From Bacteroidota bacterium (GTDB lineage: Bacteria; Bacteroidota; Bacteroidia; Flavobacteriales; Weeksellaceae), in assembly GCA_023419095.1 (NCBI GenBank), contig JAEZYN010000098.1, positions 1 through 16,069 on the forward strand: a stretch of 16,069 nucleotides of DNA, written 5' to 3'. Under the pieces are notes generated by a model that saw nothing but the letters and a program-made list of their open reading frames with translations, had not been told where the DNA came from and did not search any database. The stretch's first letter is position 1. Every line of letters starts with the position of its first letter. Below, in pieces: positions 1 through 7,169 of the stretch. Position numbers and translations under genes: made by a program.

Positions 1-105
1 CTGAGTAGCTTTTTTTTTTAAATCTTAGCGAAACTTTAAGAATTTAAATATTTAGAATTAAACGTAACGGCATTGGTTTTGGTTTTAATGCTGAAAATCA
101 ACACT

Positions 106-948
106 ATGGAACAAAGCAAAGACAACAAAATCATTCCGATGACCTCTATTGACAGCGGAAAACTTCGCGAAGCAGCGCCTGATGTCGCGTATTATACCAA
201 CCAGATCGTCAATATCATTATGATCGGAAATCCCGGCGCAGACTGGGTTTTGGTGGATGCCGGAATGCCGAAATCAGCGAAAGAAATCATTAAAATTGCG
301 GAGACGCGCTTCGGCGAAAATAATCCGCCCAAAGCCATTATTTTGACGCACGGACATTTCGATCATGTCGGCAGCATCGTAGATTTGGTGGAAAAATGGG
401 GCGCGCCTGTATTTGCCCATCCTTTGGAATCAACGTTTTTGACCGGAAATGAAAGTTATCCGGAACCCGACACCTCAGTAGAAGGTGGCGTTTTAGCGAA
501 AATTTCATCGGTTTATCCACACGACCCAATTAACATCGCCGAAGTTTTGCAGCAGTTGCCCGACGATGGGCAGGTACCGTTGTTGGAAGACTGGAAATGG
601 GTACACGTACCGGGTCATTCGCCGGGACAAATAGCGCTTTTCCGTGAAATTGACGGTGTGCTGATCTCTGCCGACGCACTGATAACCGTTAAACAGGATT
701 CGCTGTATAAAGTATTGATTCAAAAAGAAGAAATATGCGGTCCACCCGTTTACCTTACCACGAATTGGAGTCAGGCGCGTGAATCGGTTGAGAAACTTGC
801 GGCCCTGAATCCACAGATTTTGGTGCCGGGTCACGGCACTGCGATGACGGGCATTGATTTAAAGGAAGGCATTGCTCATTTGTTGGCAAACTGGGAAGAG
901 CTGGCGGTTCCCGACCACGGGCGCTGGGTTTGGACAAAAGATTTATGA
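106..948 (+). CDS. MBL-fold metallo-hydrolase
   Basis: A 280-residue metallo-beta-lactamase-fold hydrolase, probably cytoplasmic because no signal peptide is visible. The metal ligands are all present: the HxHxDH motif as THGHFDH (H82, H84, D86, H87), a third ligand in PGHSPG (H171), the bridging aspartate in SAD (D190) and the last histidine in PGHG (H243). These are the binuclear zinc-site residues of the glyoxalase II/lactamase superfamily. The substrate cannot be read from sequence; superfamily members hydrolyse thioesters, lactones, lactams or phosphodiesters. The frame is open upstream to a TTG at 73 and an ATG at 88. I prefer the ATG at 106 because the peptide then begins MEQSKDNKIIPMTS, which resembles the start I recall for flavobacterial homologues. 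There is no Shine-Dalgarno sequence. The gene converges on the symporter gene and shares its terminator. Family is sure, substrate unknown. Confidence 0.9.
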   Translation: MEQSKDNKIIPMTSIDSGKLREAAPDVAYYTNQIVNIIMIGNPGADWVLVDAGMPKSAKEIIKIAETRFGENNPPKAIILTHGHFDHVGSIVDLVEKWGAPVFAHPLESTFLTGNESYPEPDTSVEGGVLAKISSVYPHDPINIAEVLQQLPDDGQVPLLEDWKWVHVPGHSPGQIALFREIDGVLISADALITVKQDSLYKVLIQKEEICGPPVYLTTNWSQARESVEKLAALNPQILVPGHGTAMTGIDLKEGIAHLLANWEELAVPDHGRWVWTKDL

Positions 949-957
949 TAATTAAAT

Positions 958-986
958 AAAAGCTGTTCAGAGGAACAGCTTTTTTA
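958..986. terminator. Bidirectional intrinsic terminator
   Basis: Perfect 8-bp stem AGCTGTTC / GAACAGCT (961-968 with 973-980) and AGAG loop. AAA on the left and TTT on the right extend it to 11 bp. It is followed by a T-rich run on the plus strand and, read in reverse, by TTTTATTTAATTA. It lies between two converging genes, 9 bases after one stop and about 30 before the other, so it can serve both. Confidence 0.85.
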
Positions 987-1016
987 TTTTAATGTTTCGA
1001 TAGTAAAAAAATCAAT

Positions 1017-2228
1017 TCAGTCAACAAATTTTTCACCGGAAATTCGCGTGACGAACATCGCGGCCACTGTATCGCCCGTCGAATTTAACACGGTTGCCAG
1101 CGGATCAACCAGTGTACCAAGGATCATCACGGCGGGTATGGCCTCCACAGGCAGATTATAAACTGAAATCATCAGCATCTCGCCAATGTAGCCGCCATTG
1201 GGAATTCCGCCTGCCACAATGCTCACGAAAACGGTGATTCCGAGTGCCAAAATTAAATTTAACGGATCGAAAAAGTCTTCACCAATTATTAAAAATGCCA
1301 CATATATTTTAATAATTGAAGACATGGACGAGCCTTGTTTGTGAAGGGTGCTGCCAATGGGAATCACGATATTGGCAATCGACGCAGGAATTCCGATTTT
1401 CGCCGCAGCCTGCAGGTTGGCCGGCATCGTCGCAAAGCTGCTGCATGTAGAAAGTGCCGTAAGTGTGGGATAAATGTTGTTTTTCCAGAAAGCTTTAACA
1501 CCACCTTTAGATTTGGCAATCCACGCATAGAGGGAGAAAAAGATAATAAAATATATGGCGCCGGCGACATAATACAAACCGAGTGGCTTTGCATAAAACC
1601 CGAACAGTTCAGGCCCCATCGTGGCGACCTGGTAAGCGAAATATGCGCCGAGACCAATGGGTGCGCCTTTCATGACCATCAACAGCAATTCTTTCATAAC
1701 TTCAAAGCCGGAAGCCAGGAAAAATGCAAAGCTTTTACCCGCTTCGCCAGCTTTTCGCACCGCGGTTCCGGTAAGAAATGCAAAAATTAACAGGGCAAGC
1801 ATGTTTCTTCTGGAAAAAAGTTCTGTAAATTCGTTTACTGTAAAGAAACTCACCAAACGGTCATTCCAGGTAGTTGAGGCACCGTCGTCAGGAATTTCGG
1901 CACCGCTGCTGGGTAAAGCTTCTGTAGGAAAAAGATAGACCGCGGCAATAGTGAAGAGCGCTGAAACAATGATGAACAAAAGAAATGTGGCAACCATTGA
2001 GAAAATGATGCGGCCAAATTTAGACTGCTGTTCAAGTGACGCGATGGAATTAGCAACTGCAAAAAATACCAGGGGCACCACACTCACGAAAAGCAGATTA
2101 AGAAAGATGTCGCCGAGAGGTTTAAGGTAAATTACGGCCTCAGGAGCAAAAATTCCGATCAGGCTTCCGATAAAGATTCCCGCCAGCAAGAGGAAGATAG
2201 CGGAATAATTATTGATGAGTTTCTTCAT
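1017..2228 (-). CDS. Dicarboxylate/amino acid:cation symporter (DAACS family), divergent
   Basis: A 403-residue inner-membrane secondary transporter of the GltP/DctA/SstT (SLC1-like) fold, close to the usual 400-430 residues. Family landmarks: hydrophobic N-terminal helices; KGAPIGLGAYFAY (187-199); an HP1-like serine-rich loop TCSSFATMP (261-269); an HP2-like GGIPNGGYIGE (340-350); and the last helix with D375-PLAT-VLN382-STGD386. The last-helix Asn and Asp that help bind sodium in the GltPh archetype are kept. The NMDGT signature of TM7 is replaced by HKQGS (296-300), the substrate-binding arginine of TM8 (R397 of GltPh) aligns with A378, and the HP1 arginine with C262. An acidic substrate is therefore doubtful. 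Fold and family are secure; substrate and coupling ion are not. The start ATG (2226-2228) has no competitor. The gene is divergent from the T9SS type B gene. Confidence 0.88.
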   Translation of the reverse strand: MKKLINNYSAIFLLLAGIFIGSLIGIFAPEAVIYLKPLGDIFLNLLFVSVVPLVFFAVANSIASLEQQSKFGRIIFSMVATFLLFIIVSALFTIAAVYLFPTEALPSSGAEIPDDGASTTWNDRLVSFFTVNEFTELFSRRNMLALLIFAFLTGTAVRKAGEAGKSFAFFLASGFEVMKELLLMVMKGAPIGLGAYFAYQVATMGPELFGFYAKPLGLYYVAGAIYFIIFFSLYAWIAKSKGGVKAFWKNNIYPTLTALSTCSSFATMPANLQAAAKIGIPASIANIVIPIGSTLHKQGSSMSSIIKIYVAFLIIGEDFFDPLNLILALGITVFVSIVAGGIPNGGYIGEMLMISVYNLPVEAIPAVMILGTLVDPLATVLNSTGDTVAAMFVTRISGEKFVD

Positions 2229-2249
2229 AAAATTTAAATGTTAGGTATA

Positions 2250-2257
2250 CAAATGTA
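2250..2257 (-). promoter_or_regulatory. Candidate -7 element of the symporter promoter
   Basis: On the minus strand this reads TACATTTG, a full match to the Bacteroidota -7 consensus TAnnTTTG, ending 21 bases before the symporter ATG. No exact TTG is found at the expected -33 distance, so only half of the promoter is supported. Confidence 0.5.
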
Positions 2258-2319
2258 ATTTTTTACATCGAGACAGGGGGCTGTTTATTCGTTGATTATT
2301 ACTAACTAAAATTGAACTG

Positions 2320-5300
2320 ATGAGAAAGATTTTATTCTTTTTTTCAGTACTTGTCTCCGCTTACGCCGGTATCTTACATTCGCAGACCTGTACGCCGTTC
2401 TCGCTAACAGATGCGCTGGGTAATGATAGCGTATTAATAGACTGCAGCTATCCTCTGAAAAATTCTGGGTGTCTTAAGCTTCAGGCTGCGGCGCCATCTG
2501 CGCGTGAAACTACCACTTATAAAACCGAATCTATTCCGTATGCTCCGTATATACCTTTTAATGCAGGTACACCTCTGGAAGCAAATTATGATGATTTGTA
2601 CGCAGAATTAATTGACATTCCATTTCGGTTCTGCTTTTTTGGAAACAGTTATAATCAGCTTGTGATAGGCTCCAATGGCTTGGTAAGTTTTGATGTATCC
2701 TTGCTTGGAAAAATAAGCTATCCCAATATTGAGGAGAACAACCCAGATCCGTTGCTTCCTCAAAATGCTGTTTTTGGTGTCTTTCAGGATTTGGTTTTCT
2801 CATCCGCAGATGATTCGGAAATTTATTACTCGGTGATCCAGTCTGGCGCATGCCGAAAATTAGTCATTAATTTTTACCGTGGTCGCGTGGTAGGATGCCA
2901 GGAAAGATCTTCGACACAGATCGTATTGACAGAGTTCACCAACGAAATTGAAATTTTCATTGAAAATAAAGATCTGCCGTGTGCAACTGCCCGATTTTCG
3001 AACGCGCTTTTAGGAATAATAAACAGCGACGGTACGGTGGGCTATTCCCCAACCGGCCGAAATACTGGCGTGTGGTCTGCACAGCAGGAAGCCTGGCGTT
3101 TCGCTCCTGACGGTAACCTAATAAATCCTGTGATTACTTGGTTCAACGCTGCCGGGACGGCGCTGGGAACAGGAACTACCATCGACGTCTGTCCTACACA
3201 GAACAGCACGTACACCGCCAGGGCAACTTATTCGATGTGCGGATCTCCGTTTGTGCTGACAGACAGTATTGATGTACAGTTCGCAGCTGATTTTCCTTTA
3301 GCCAGAAACTACACAAAAGTTTTCTGCACGCCACCGGGTGGCAGTGAAGGTATTGACTTGAATGACTATCGGCAGTTTCTTACTCCGCAGGACCCGACGC
3401 TGTTTACATTTAGTTATCACAATACCTTAGCCGATGCCCAGGCAAACACCAACGCCACAGCTACATCACTTAACATCAATTCTGAGCAGCTCTTTTACGT
3501 TCGCATACAGAATAATCTGGATGCATCCTGCTACGGGATTGCACTTTTACGCTTCCAGTTCATCAGCAGCGTCATACTCTCAAACACGGTTTCGGTATGT
3601 GATACCAATAATGACGGAACAGAGTCCGCTTTTAACCTGTCTGGTCTGAATCCTCAACTGTTTGCGCCCGAAATTTCCGGCTCGATTACTTATTTCCTGT
3701 CTCAGGCTGATGCGCAGAGCAATTCGAACGCGGTTTCTACCGCCACGCTCACCAATGGAATGCAGTTTTGGATTCGGCTCACAACCTCACAGTGTTCCCA
3801 GGTAATTGGTCCTATTACGGTAAATTTTACACCCGGACCTACGGTCAATTCGCCTTTGGATTTAAATATTACTATTTGCGACATTAATGATAACAACACA
3901 GAACCTTATGATTTTGATGCGAATATATCAGGGTTGATAACATCCGCTACCGGTGTTGAAATTTCTTACTACGAAACTTACCAGCAAGCATACCAGGGAA
4001 TTGGCGCGCAGGTGAGCACCATACGCGAGGGTACATACTCAATCTATGTGCGGGTGGAAGAGCCTGGCGGATGCTTTTCTGTTGCGGAAGTTCGGCTTAA
4101 TGTGGATTTTAATGAAGTTGTAGCTACCAATGAGATTTCTTATTTATGTTTTGATGGCTCAGAAGATGTGACGGTGAATCTTTCAACTTTATCTGCTACG
4201 ATGCTGCAAAGTCCGCTAACAGGTATCACAACTACCTTTCACGCTAATGCAGCAGATGCTGAGGGCGGCACAGATCCGATATCACCGACACAGGTAATCA
4301 CAGAGGATGGAAATTCGGTGACAACGCGGTATTATGTGCGGTTTGAAGAGTCGCCGACATGTTACACGGTTCGCACAATCACCGTGGTACTGACGCATCC
4401 GGTTGCCGTGAAAAGCAGTTTTACGGTTTGTGATTTTAATAATGACAATACTGAAACATTTAACTTAGATCAGTTCAATAGCCAAATTGCGGGCGCGCAA
4501 CCCGCCACTCTGCGGTATTTTCTTACAGCTCAGGAAGCGCAGGGTAACACCGCTGCACTTTCATCCTTTACCCTGAACGGCAGCGCACAGATTTTTGTAC
4601 GGATAGAAGTTAACCAATGCGTGGAAATTTACCCAATTAGCCTGCAACTTGTTCCTACACCCGTGGTAACGCCCCAAATTACGGTAAACCGCAACCGCTA
4701 CTGCGATAATAATAATGATGGCAGCGAGATCTACAACCTTACACAACATCAGGCGCAGCTCTATAACGGCAGCCAGCCTGTAATTTTCAGTTATTTCACA
4801 GCTTACAATCCGGTCAACCAAACCTTTACGGGAGCAATTTCAGATCCTACAAAGTTTGTCGCAATAGGAGAGAATACCGTTTACGCGCGTATCGGATTTT
4901 CGTCTACAGGCTGTTTTTCGGTGAGTGTGATTAAACTGCAGATAGATTTTATCGCAGCGCCACGCATTACGGAGGCTACGCTTCGCATTTGTGATGAACA
5001 GTTTAATTTTAATGAAAGTTTCAACCTTAACTCTGCACTCCCTCAAATGTACGATGCCGGCGAAAACGGTATTCCGCTGAGTGGTATGAGCGTAACATAT
5101 TATCACACGGCAGCAGAAGCCAATGCCGGCGTACCATCCACAGCCATCAGTTCAACACAGATTACTTTGCAGTCGCTGGTCACTGTTTATGCCCGTTTTG
5201 AGGCGAAAGCTACCGGCTGCTATTCGGTAAAACCCATTCATTTGCGGACCTATTTTCCGCCAAAAGCCATTAATTCTACTATTAATAATATTTGTGACAG

Positions 5301-6540
5301 CAATCTTGACGGTCTTTACGAACTGAACCTGCTTCAGTTTACATCCCAGATGATTGACATCAGCCATCCGGACAATAGTTTTACGTTCTACGAGACGCGT
5401 TCTGATGCGCTGGCAGGTGTGAATGCTATTTTGGATCCTGAAAATTTCAGGGCCAACCCGTTACCAAAGCAAATCTTCGTAAAAGTGGAAAATATTCCCG
5501 GCTGTAATGATGTCGCTGCGATTACCTTAAACGCCGGAACGAAATTGCCGCTCATCAGTTCCGGACCTTTCACGCTCGACCAGTGCGATATCCTTAATGA
5601 CGGCCAGGAAACGCTCGATCTTACGCAGTTTCAGGCTGGACTTTATCCGTCCGCACAGTTTGAATATTACCCATCGCTCGCAGATCTGATTAATTCTGTC
5701 AACCGGATTCTTAATCCGCAGGCATTTAATTTTAATAAAGCTGTGCAGGATACTGATTTCTATGTGAAGGTTTCATATTCGGGTTTCTGTCCTGTTTATG
5801 CGGTGATCAACATTAATCTGAAAAAAACACCGCAGTTTACGTTGCCAACCTATTATTTCTGTCCGTACAATAATGATGCAGTAGATATTGCGCCCGATTT
5901 TACAGGTCAGGACATCGTTTCATACGAATGGATTGATCCTGCCGGAAATAAAATTTCTACAGCCGATCAGTTACAGAATGTGAATAAGACAGGCATTTAT
6001 ACACTTAATGTGGTTTCTTCAAACAGGTGTACTTTCAGCACAACCTTTGAGGTAAAACATTATGAAGTTCCTGTAATCACGCAGCTTGTCGCGAACGGGA
6101 GTAATTATACAGTGATTGCCAGCGGAAGCAAAACTATTTTGTATTCTATAGACGGCATCACCTGGCAGACGGGTAATATCTTCTACAATCTGCCGGTGGG
6201 GCAAACAACTTTTTACGTTAAATTTTCTGGTGAGGATTGTATTGGCTTGCCTAAAAGAGGCGTGATTCTCAATATTCCAAACGCCTTCACTCCCAATGAA
6301 GACGGCATCAACGATGTTTGGCAAGTGAGCGGTCTGGATGTTTTTGATGGAGCCAATTCAACCATTCAGATATTTGATCGGCAACAGGTGCTCGTGCATG
6401 AGGAGGAAGCGCCCGACCGGCTATCGTGGAACGGTCGATGGATGGGAAGACCGGTTCCGACCGGCACTTATTGGTACGTGTTGAGGCTACCTGACGGACG
6501 GATCTTTTACGGCTGGATTTTCCTTAAAAATCGAAACTAA
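2320..6540 (+). CDS. T9SS type B sorting domain protein with ten two-cysteine repeats
   Basis: A 1406-residue secreted surface protein. Residues 1-22 are a signal peptide (basic MRK, hydrophobic core, ending near HSQ). Residues about 70-265 form a beta-rich domain with IGSNGLVSFD (116-125). Residues 336-1240 hold ten tandem modules of 90-101 residues (see the repeat entry). Residues 1318-1406 are the gliding-motility-associated (type B) T9SS sorting domain, with IPNAFTPNEDGINDVW at its start, IFDR, WNGR, PTGTYWYV and a final GWIFLKNRN. Type B domains direct export through the T9SS and are known from SprB-like adhesins; the mature protein is expected at the cell surface or released. The architecture suggests an adhesin or scaffold, but no catalytic motif or ligand site is visible. 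The stop codon overlaps that of the convergent lipoprotein gene, so no terminator separates them. I saw no clear promoter upstream. Confidence 0.9.
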   Translation: MRKILFFFSVLVSAYAGILHSQTCTPFSLTDALGNDSVLIDCSYPLKNSGCLKLQAAAPSARETTTYKTESIPYAPYIPFNAGTPLEANYDDLYAELIDIPFRFCFFGNSYNQLVIGSNGLVSFDVSLLGKISYPNIEENNPDPLLPQNAVFGVFQDLVFSSADDSEIYYSVIQSGACRKLVINFYRGRVVGCQERSSTQIVLTEFTNEIEIFIENKDLPCATARFSNALLGIINSDGTVGYSPTGRNTGVWSAQQEAWRFAPDGNLINPVITWFNAAGTALGTGTTIDVCPTQNSTYTARATYSMCGSPFVLTDSIDVQFAADFPLARNYTKVFCTPPGGSEGIDLNDYRQFLTPQDPTLFTFSYHNTLADAQANTNATATSLNINSEQLFYVRIQNNLDASCYGIALLRFQFISSVILSNTVSVCDTNNDGTESAFNLSGLNPQLFAPEISGSITYFLSQADAQSNSNAVSTATLTNGMQFWIRLTTSQCSQVIGPITVNFTPGPTVNSPLDLNITICDINDNNTEPYDFDANISGLITSATGVEISYYETYQQAYQGIGAQVSTIREGTYSIYVRVEEPGGCFSVAEVRLNVDFNEVVATNEISYLCFDGSEDVTVNLSTLSATMLQSPLTGITTTFHANAADAEGGTDPISPTQVITEDGNSVTTRYYVRFEESPTCYTVRTITVVLTHPVAVKSSFTVCDFNNDNTETFNLDQFNSQIAGAQPATLRYFLTAQEAQGNTAALSSFTLNGSAQIFVRIEVNQCVEIYPISLQLVPTPVVTPQITVNRNRYCDNNNDGSEIYNLTQHQAQLYNGSQPVIFSYFTAYNPVNQTFTGAISDPTKFVAIGENTVYARIGFSSTGCFSVSVIKLQIDFIAAPRITEATLRICDEQFNFNESFNLNSALPQMYDAGENGIPLSGMSVTYYHTAAEANAGVPSTAISSTQITLQSLVTVYARFEAKATGCYSVKPIHLRTYFPPKAINSTINNICDSNLDGLYELNLLQFTSQMIDISHPDNSFTFYETRSDALAGVNAILDPENFRANPLPKQIFVKVENIPGCNDVAAITLNAGTKLPLISSGPFTLDQCDILNDGQETLDLTQFQAGLYPSAQFEYYPSLADLINSVNRILNPQAFNFNKAVQDTDFYVKVSYSGFCPVYAVININLKKTPQFTLPTYYFCPYNNDAVDIAPDFTGQDIVSYEWIDPAGNKISTADQLQNVNKTGIYTLNVVSSNRCTFSTTFEVKHYEVPVITQLVANGSNYTVIASGSKTILYSIDGITWQTGNIFYNLPVGQTTFYVKFSGEDCIGLPKRGVILNIPNAFTPNEDGINDVWQVSGLDVFDGANSTIQIFDRQQVLVHEEEAPDRLSWNGRWMGRPVPTGTYWYVLRLPDGRIFYGWIFLKNRN
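3325..6039 (+). repeat. Ten tandem coding repeats of about 90-100 residues
   Basis: Each module opens with a cysteine and, in most copies, an acidic Asn-rich motif of the form CDxNNDGxExFNL. The opening cysteines are residues 336, 427, 520, 610, 704, 795, 891, 992, 1089 and 1181, spaced 90-101 apart. Each module has a second cysteine 56-76 residues later (404, 492, 585, 681, 767, 865, 967, 1062, 1157, 1237), often in a (G/S)C(F/Y)SV context preceded by a VYxRxE-like strand. The first and last copies are degenerate. Copies differ clearly in sequence, so the array is old rather than a recent expansion. One disulfide per module and a calcium-binding acidic loop are inferences. Confidence 0.85.
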
Positions 6541-7169
6541 ATAGTCCACTGATCATTCACCACCGCGGTAAGATAGTATTTGTTGCCCAGTTTTTCAAAA
6601 ACGAAACGCAGTGAATTCCAATCCATAAAAGAATATTGCTCACTTCCGTTGATGTAGTTTTCGGTGAAATCAGCATTTGGATAAATTTCTTTGAGGTTGT
6701 TAATCGTATTGCCTTTGCCTTTCATTTCGTTTTCGGAATAATCTGACTTGCTGTAATCGCGGCTGTAGACCCATTCCTCAAGATAATTCTTAAGTGTGGT
6801 TTGATAGATCTCGCCAGTTCCATCTTTTTGACCCCAGGTAAATTTCACATTGGTATCGATATATTTAATGAAATCTTCACGGGTAAAAACTTTGTCCTTG
6901 GCAGGTTCGATGTATGCATACATGGAGAAACGGACGCCTTTTTGTGGATCTATAAAATTTGCCAATTCGCGGTGATTTCCCTGCTTTAAGATTTGTAAAA
7001 TCTGATCATTGAGCTGTTTCAGGTTTTGTTGTTCGCTCTCAGAAGTTCTAAGTGTGTCTGTGCTCACGGTATTTGCATCGGTTCTTTCATCAGCAATCTC
7101 GGCAGGCTTTTCGTTTTGCGAACAGCTTAAAATGATCACACACTGGAAAACCAGAATTATCTTTTTCAT
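6537..7169 (-). CDS. Lipoprotein of unknown function, coupled to a TonB-dependent receptor
   Basis: A 210-residue protein with a lipoprotein signal peptide: MKKIILVFQCVIILSC, lipobox LSC with C16 as the lipidated cysteine. A hydrophilic linker follows (about 17-50), then a soluble domain (about 55-210) with conserved-looking aromatic stretches such as NFIDPQKGVRFSMYAYIEP and a C-terminal strand NKYYLTAVVNDQWTI. I recognise this as a Bacteroidota hypothetical-lipoprotein type but cannot assign a function; an NTF2-like or cystatin-like fold is a guess. The ATG overlaps the TGA of the upstream TonB receptor gene (ATGA), so the two are very probably co-transcribed and translationally coupled. That makes a partner role in uptake at the outer membrane plausible. 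The TAG stop overlaps the stop of the convergent repeat-protein gene. Confidence 0.82.
   Translation of the reverse strand: MKKIILVFQCVIILSCSQNEKPAEIADERTDANTVSTDTLRTSESEQQNLKQLNDQILQILKQGNHRELANFIDPQKGVRFSMYAYIEPAKDKVFTREDFIKYIDTNVKFTWGQKDGTGEIYQTTLKNYLEEWVYSRDYSKSDYSENEMKGKGNTINNLKEIYPNADFTENYINGSEQYSFMDWNSLRFVFEKLGNKYYLTAVVNDQWTI

Noticed and set aside
10..19. Run of ten T at the window start, possible tail of a terminator
   Set aside because: The stem that would define it lies outside the window; a T run alone is not enough in AT-rich DNA.
73..105. N-terminal extension of the MBL hydrolase from TTG 73 or ATG 88
   Set aside because: The extra residues (MVLVLMLKINT) are not like the start of relatives I recall and no promoter or ribosome-binding signal supports them. 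ATG 106 gives a natural N-terminus.
1335..1790. 151-residue open frame on the plus strand inside the symporter gene
   Set aside because: Antisense shadow of a well-defined membrane transporter, without hydrophobic segments or motifs of its own.
2307..2314. TAAAATTG as a -7 box for the type B T9SS gene
   Set aside because: One mismatch to TAnnTTTG, and it would put the transcription start at or past the ATG at 2320.
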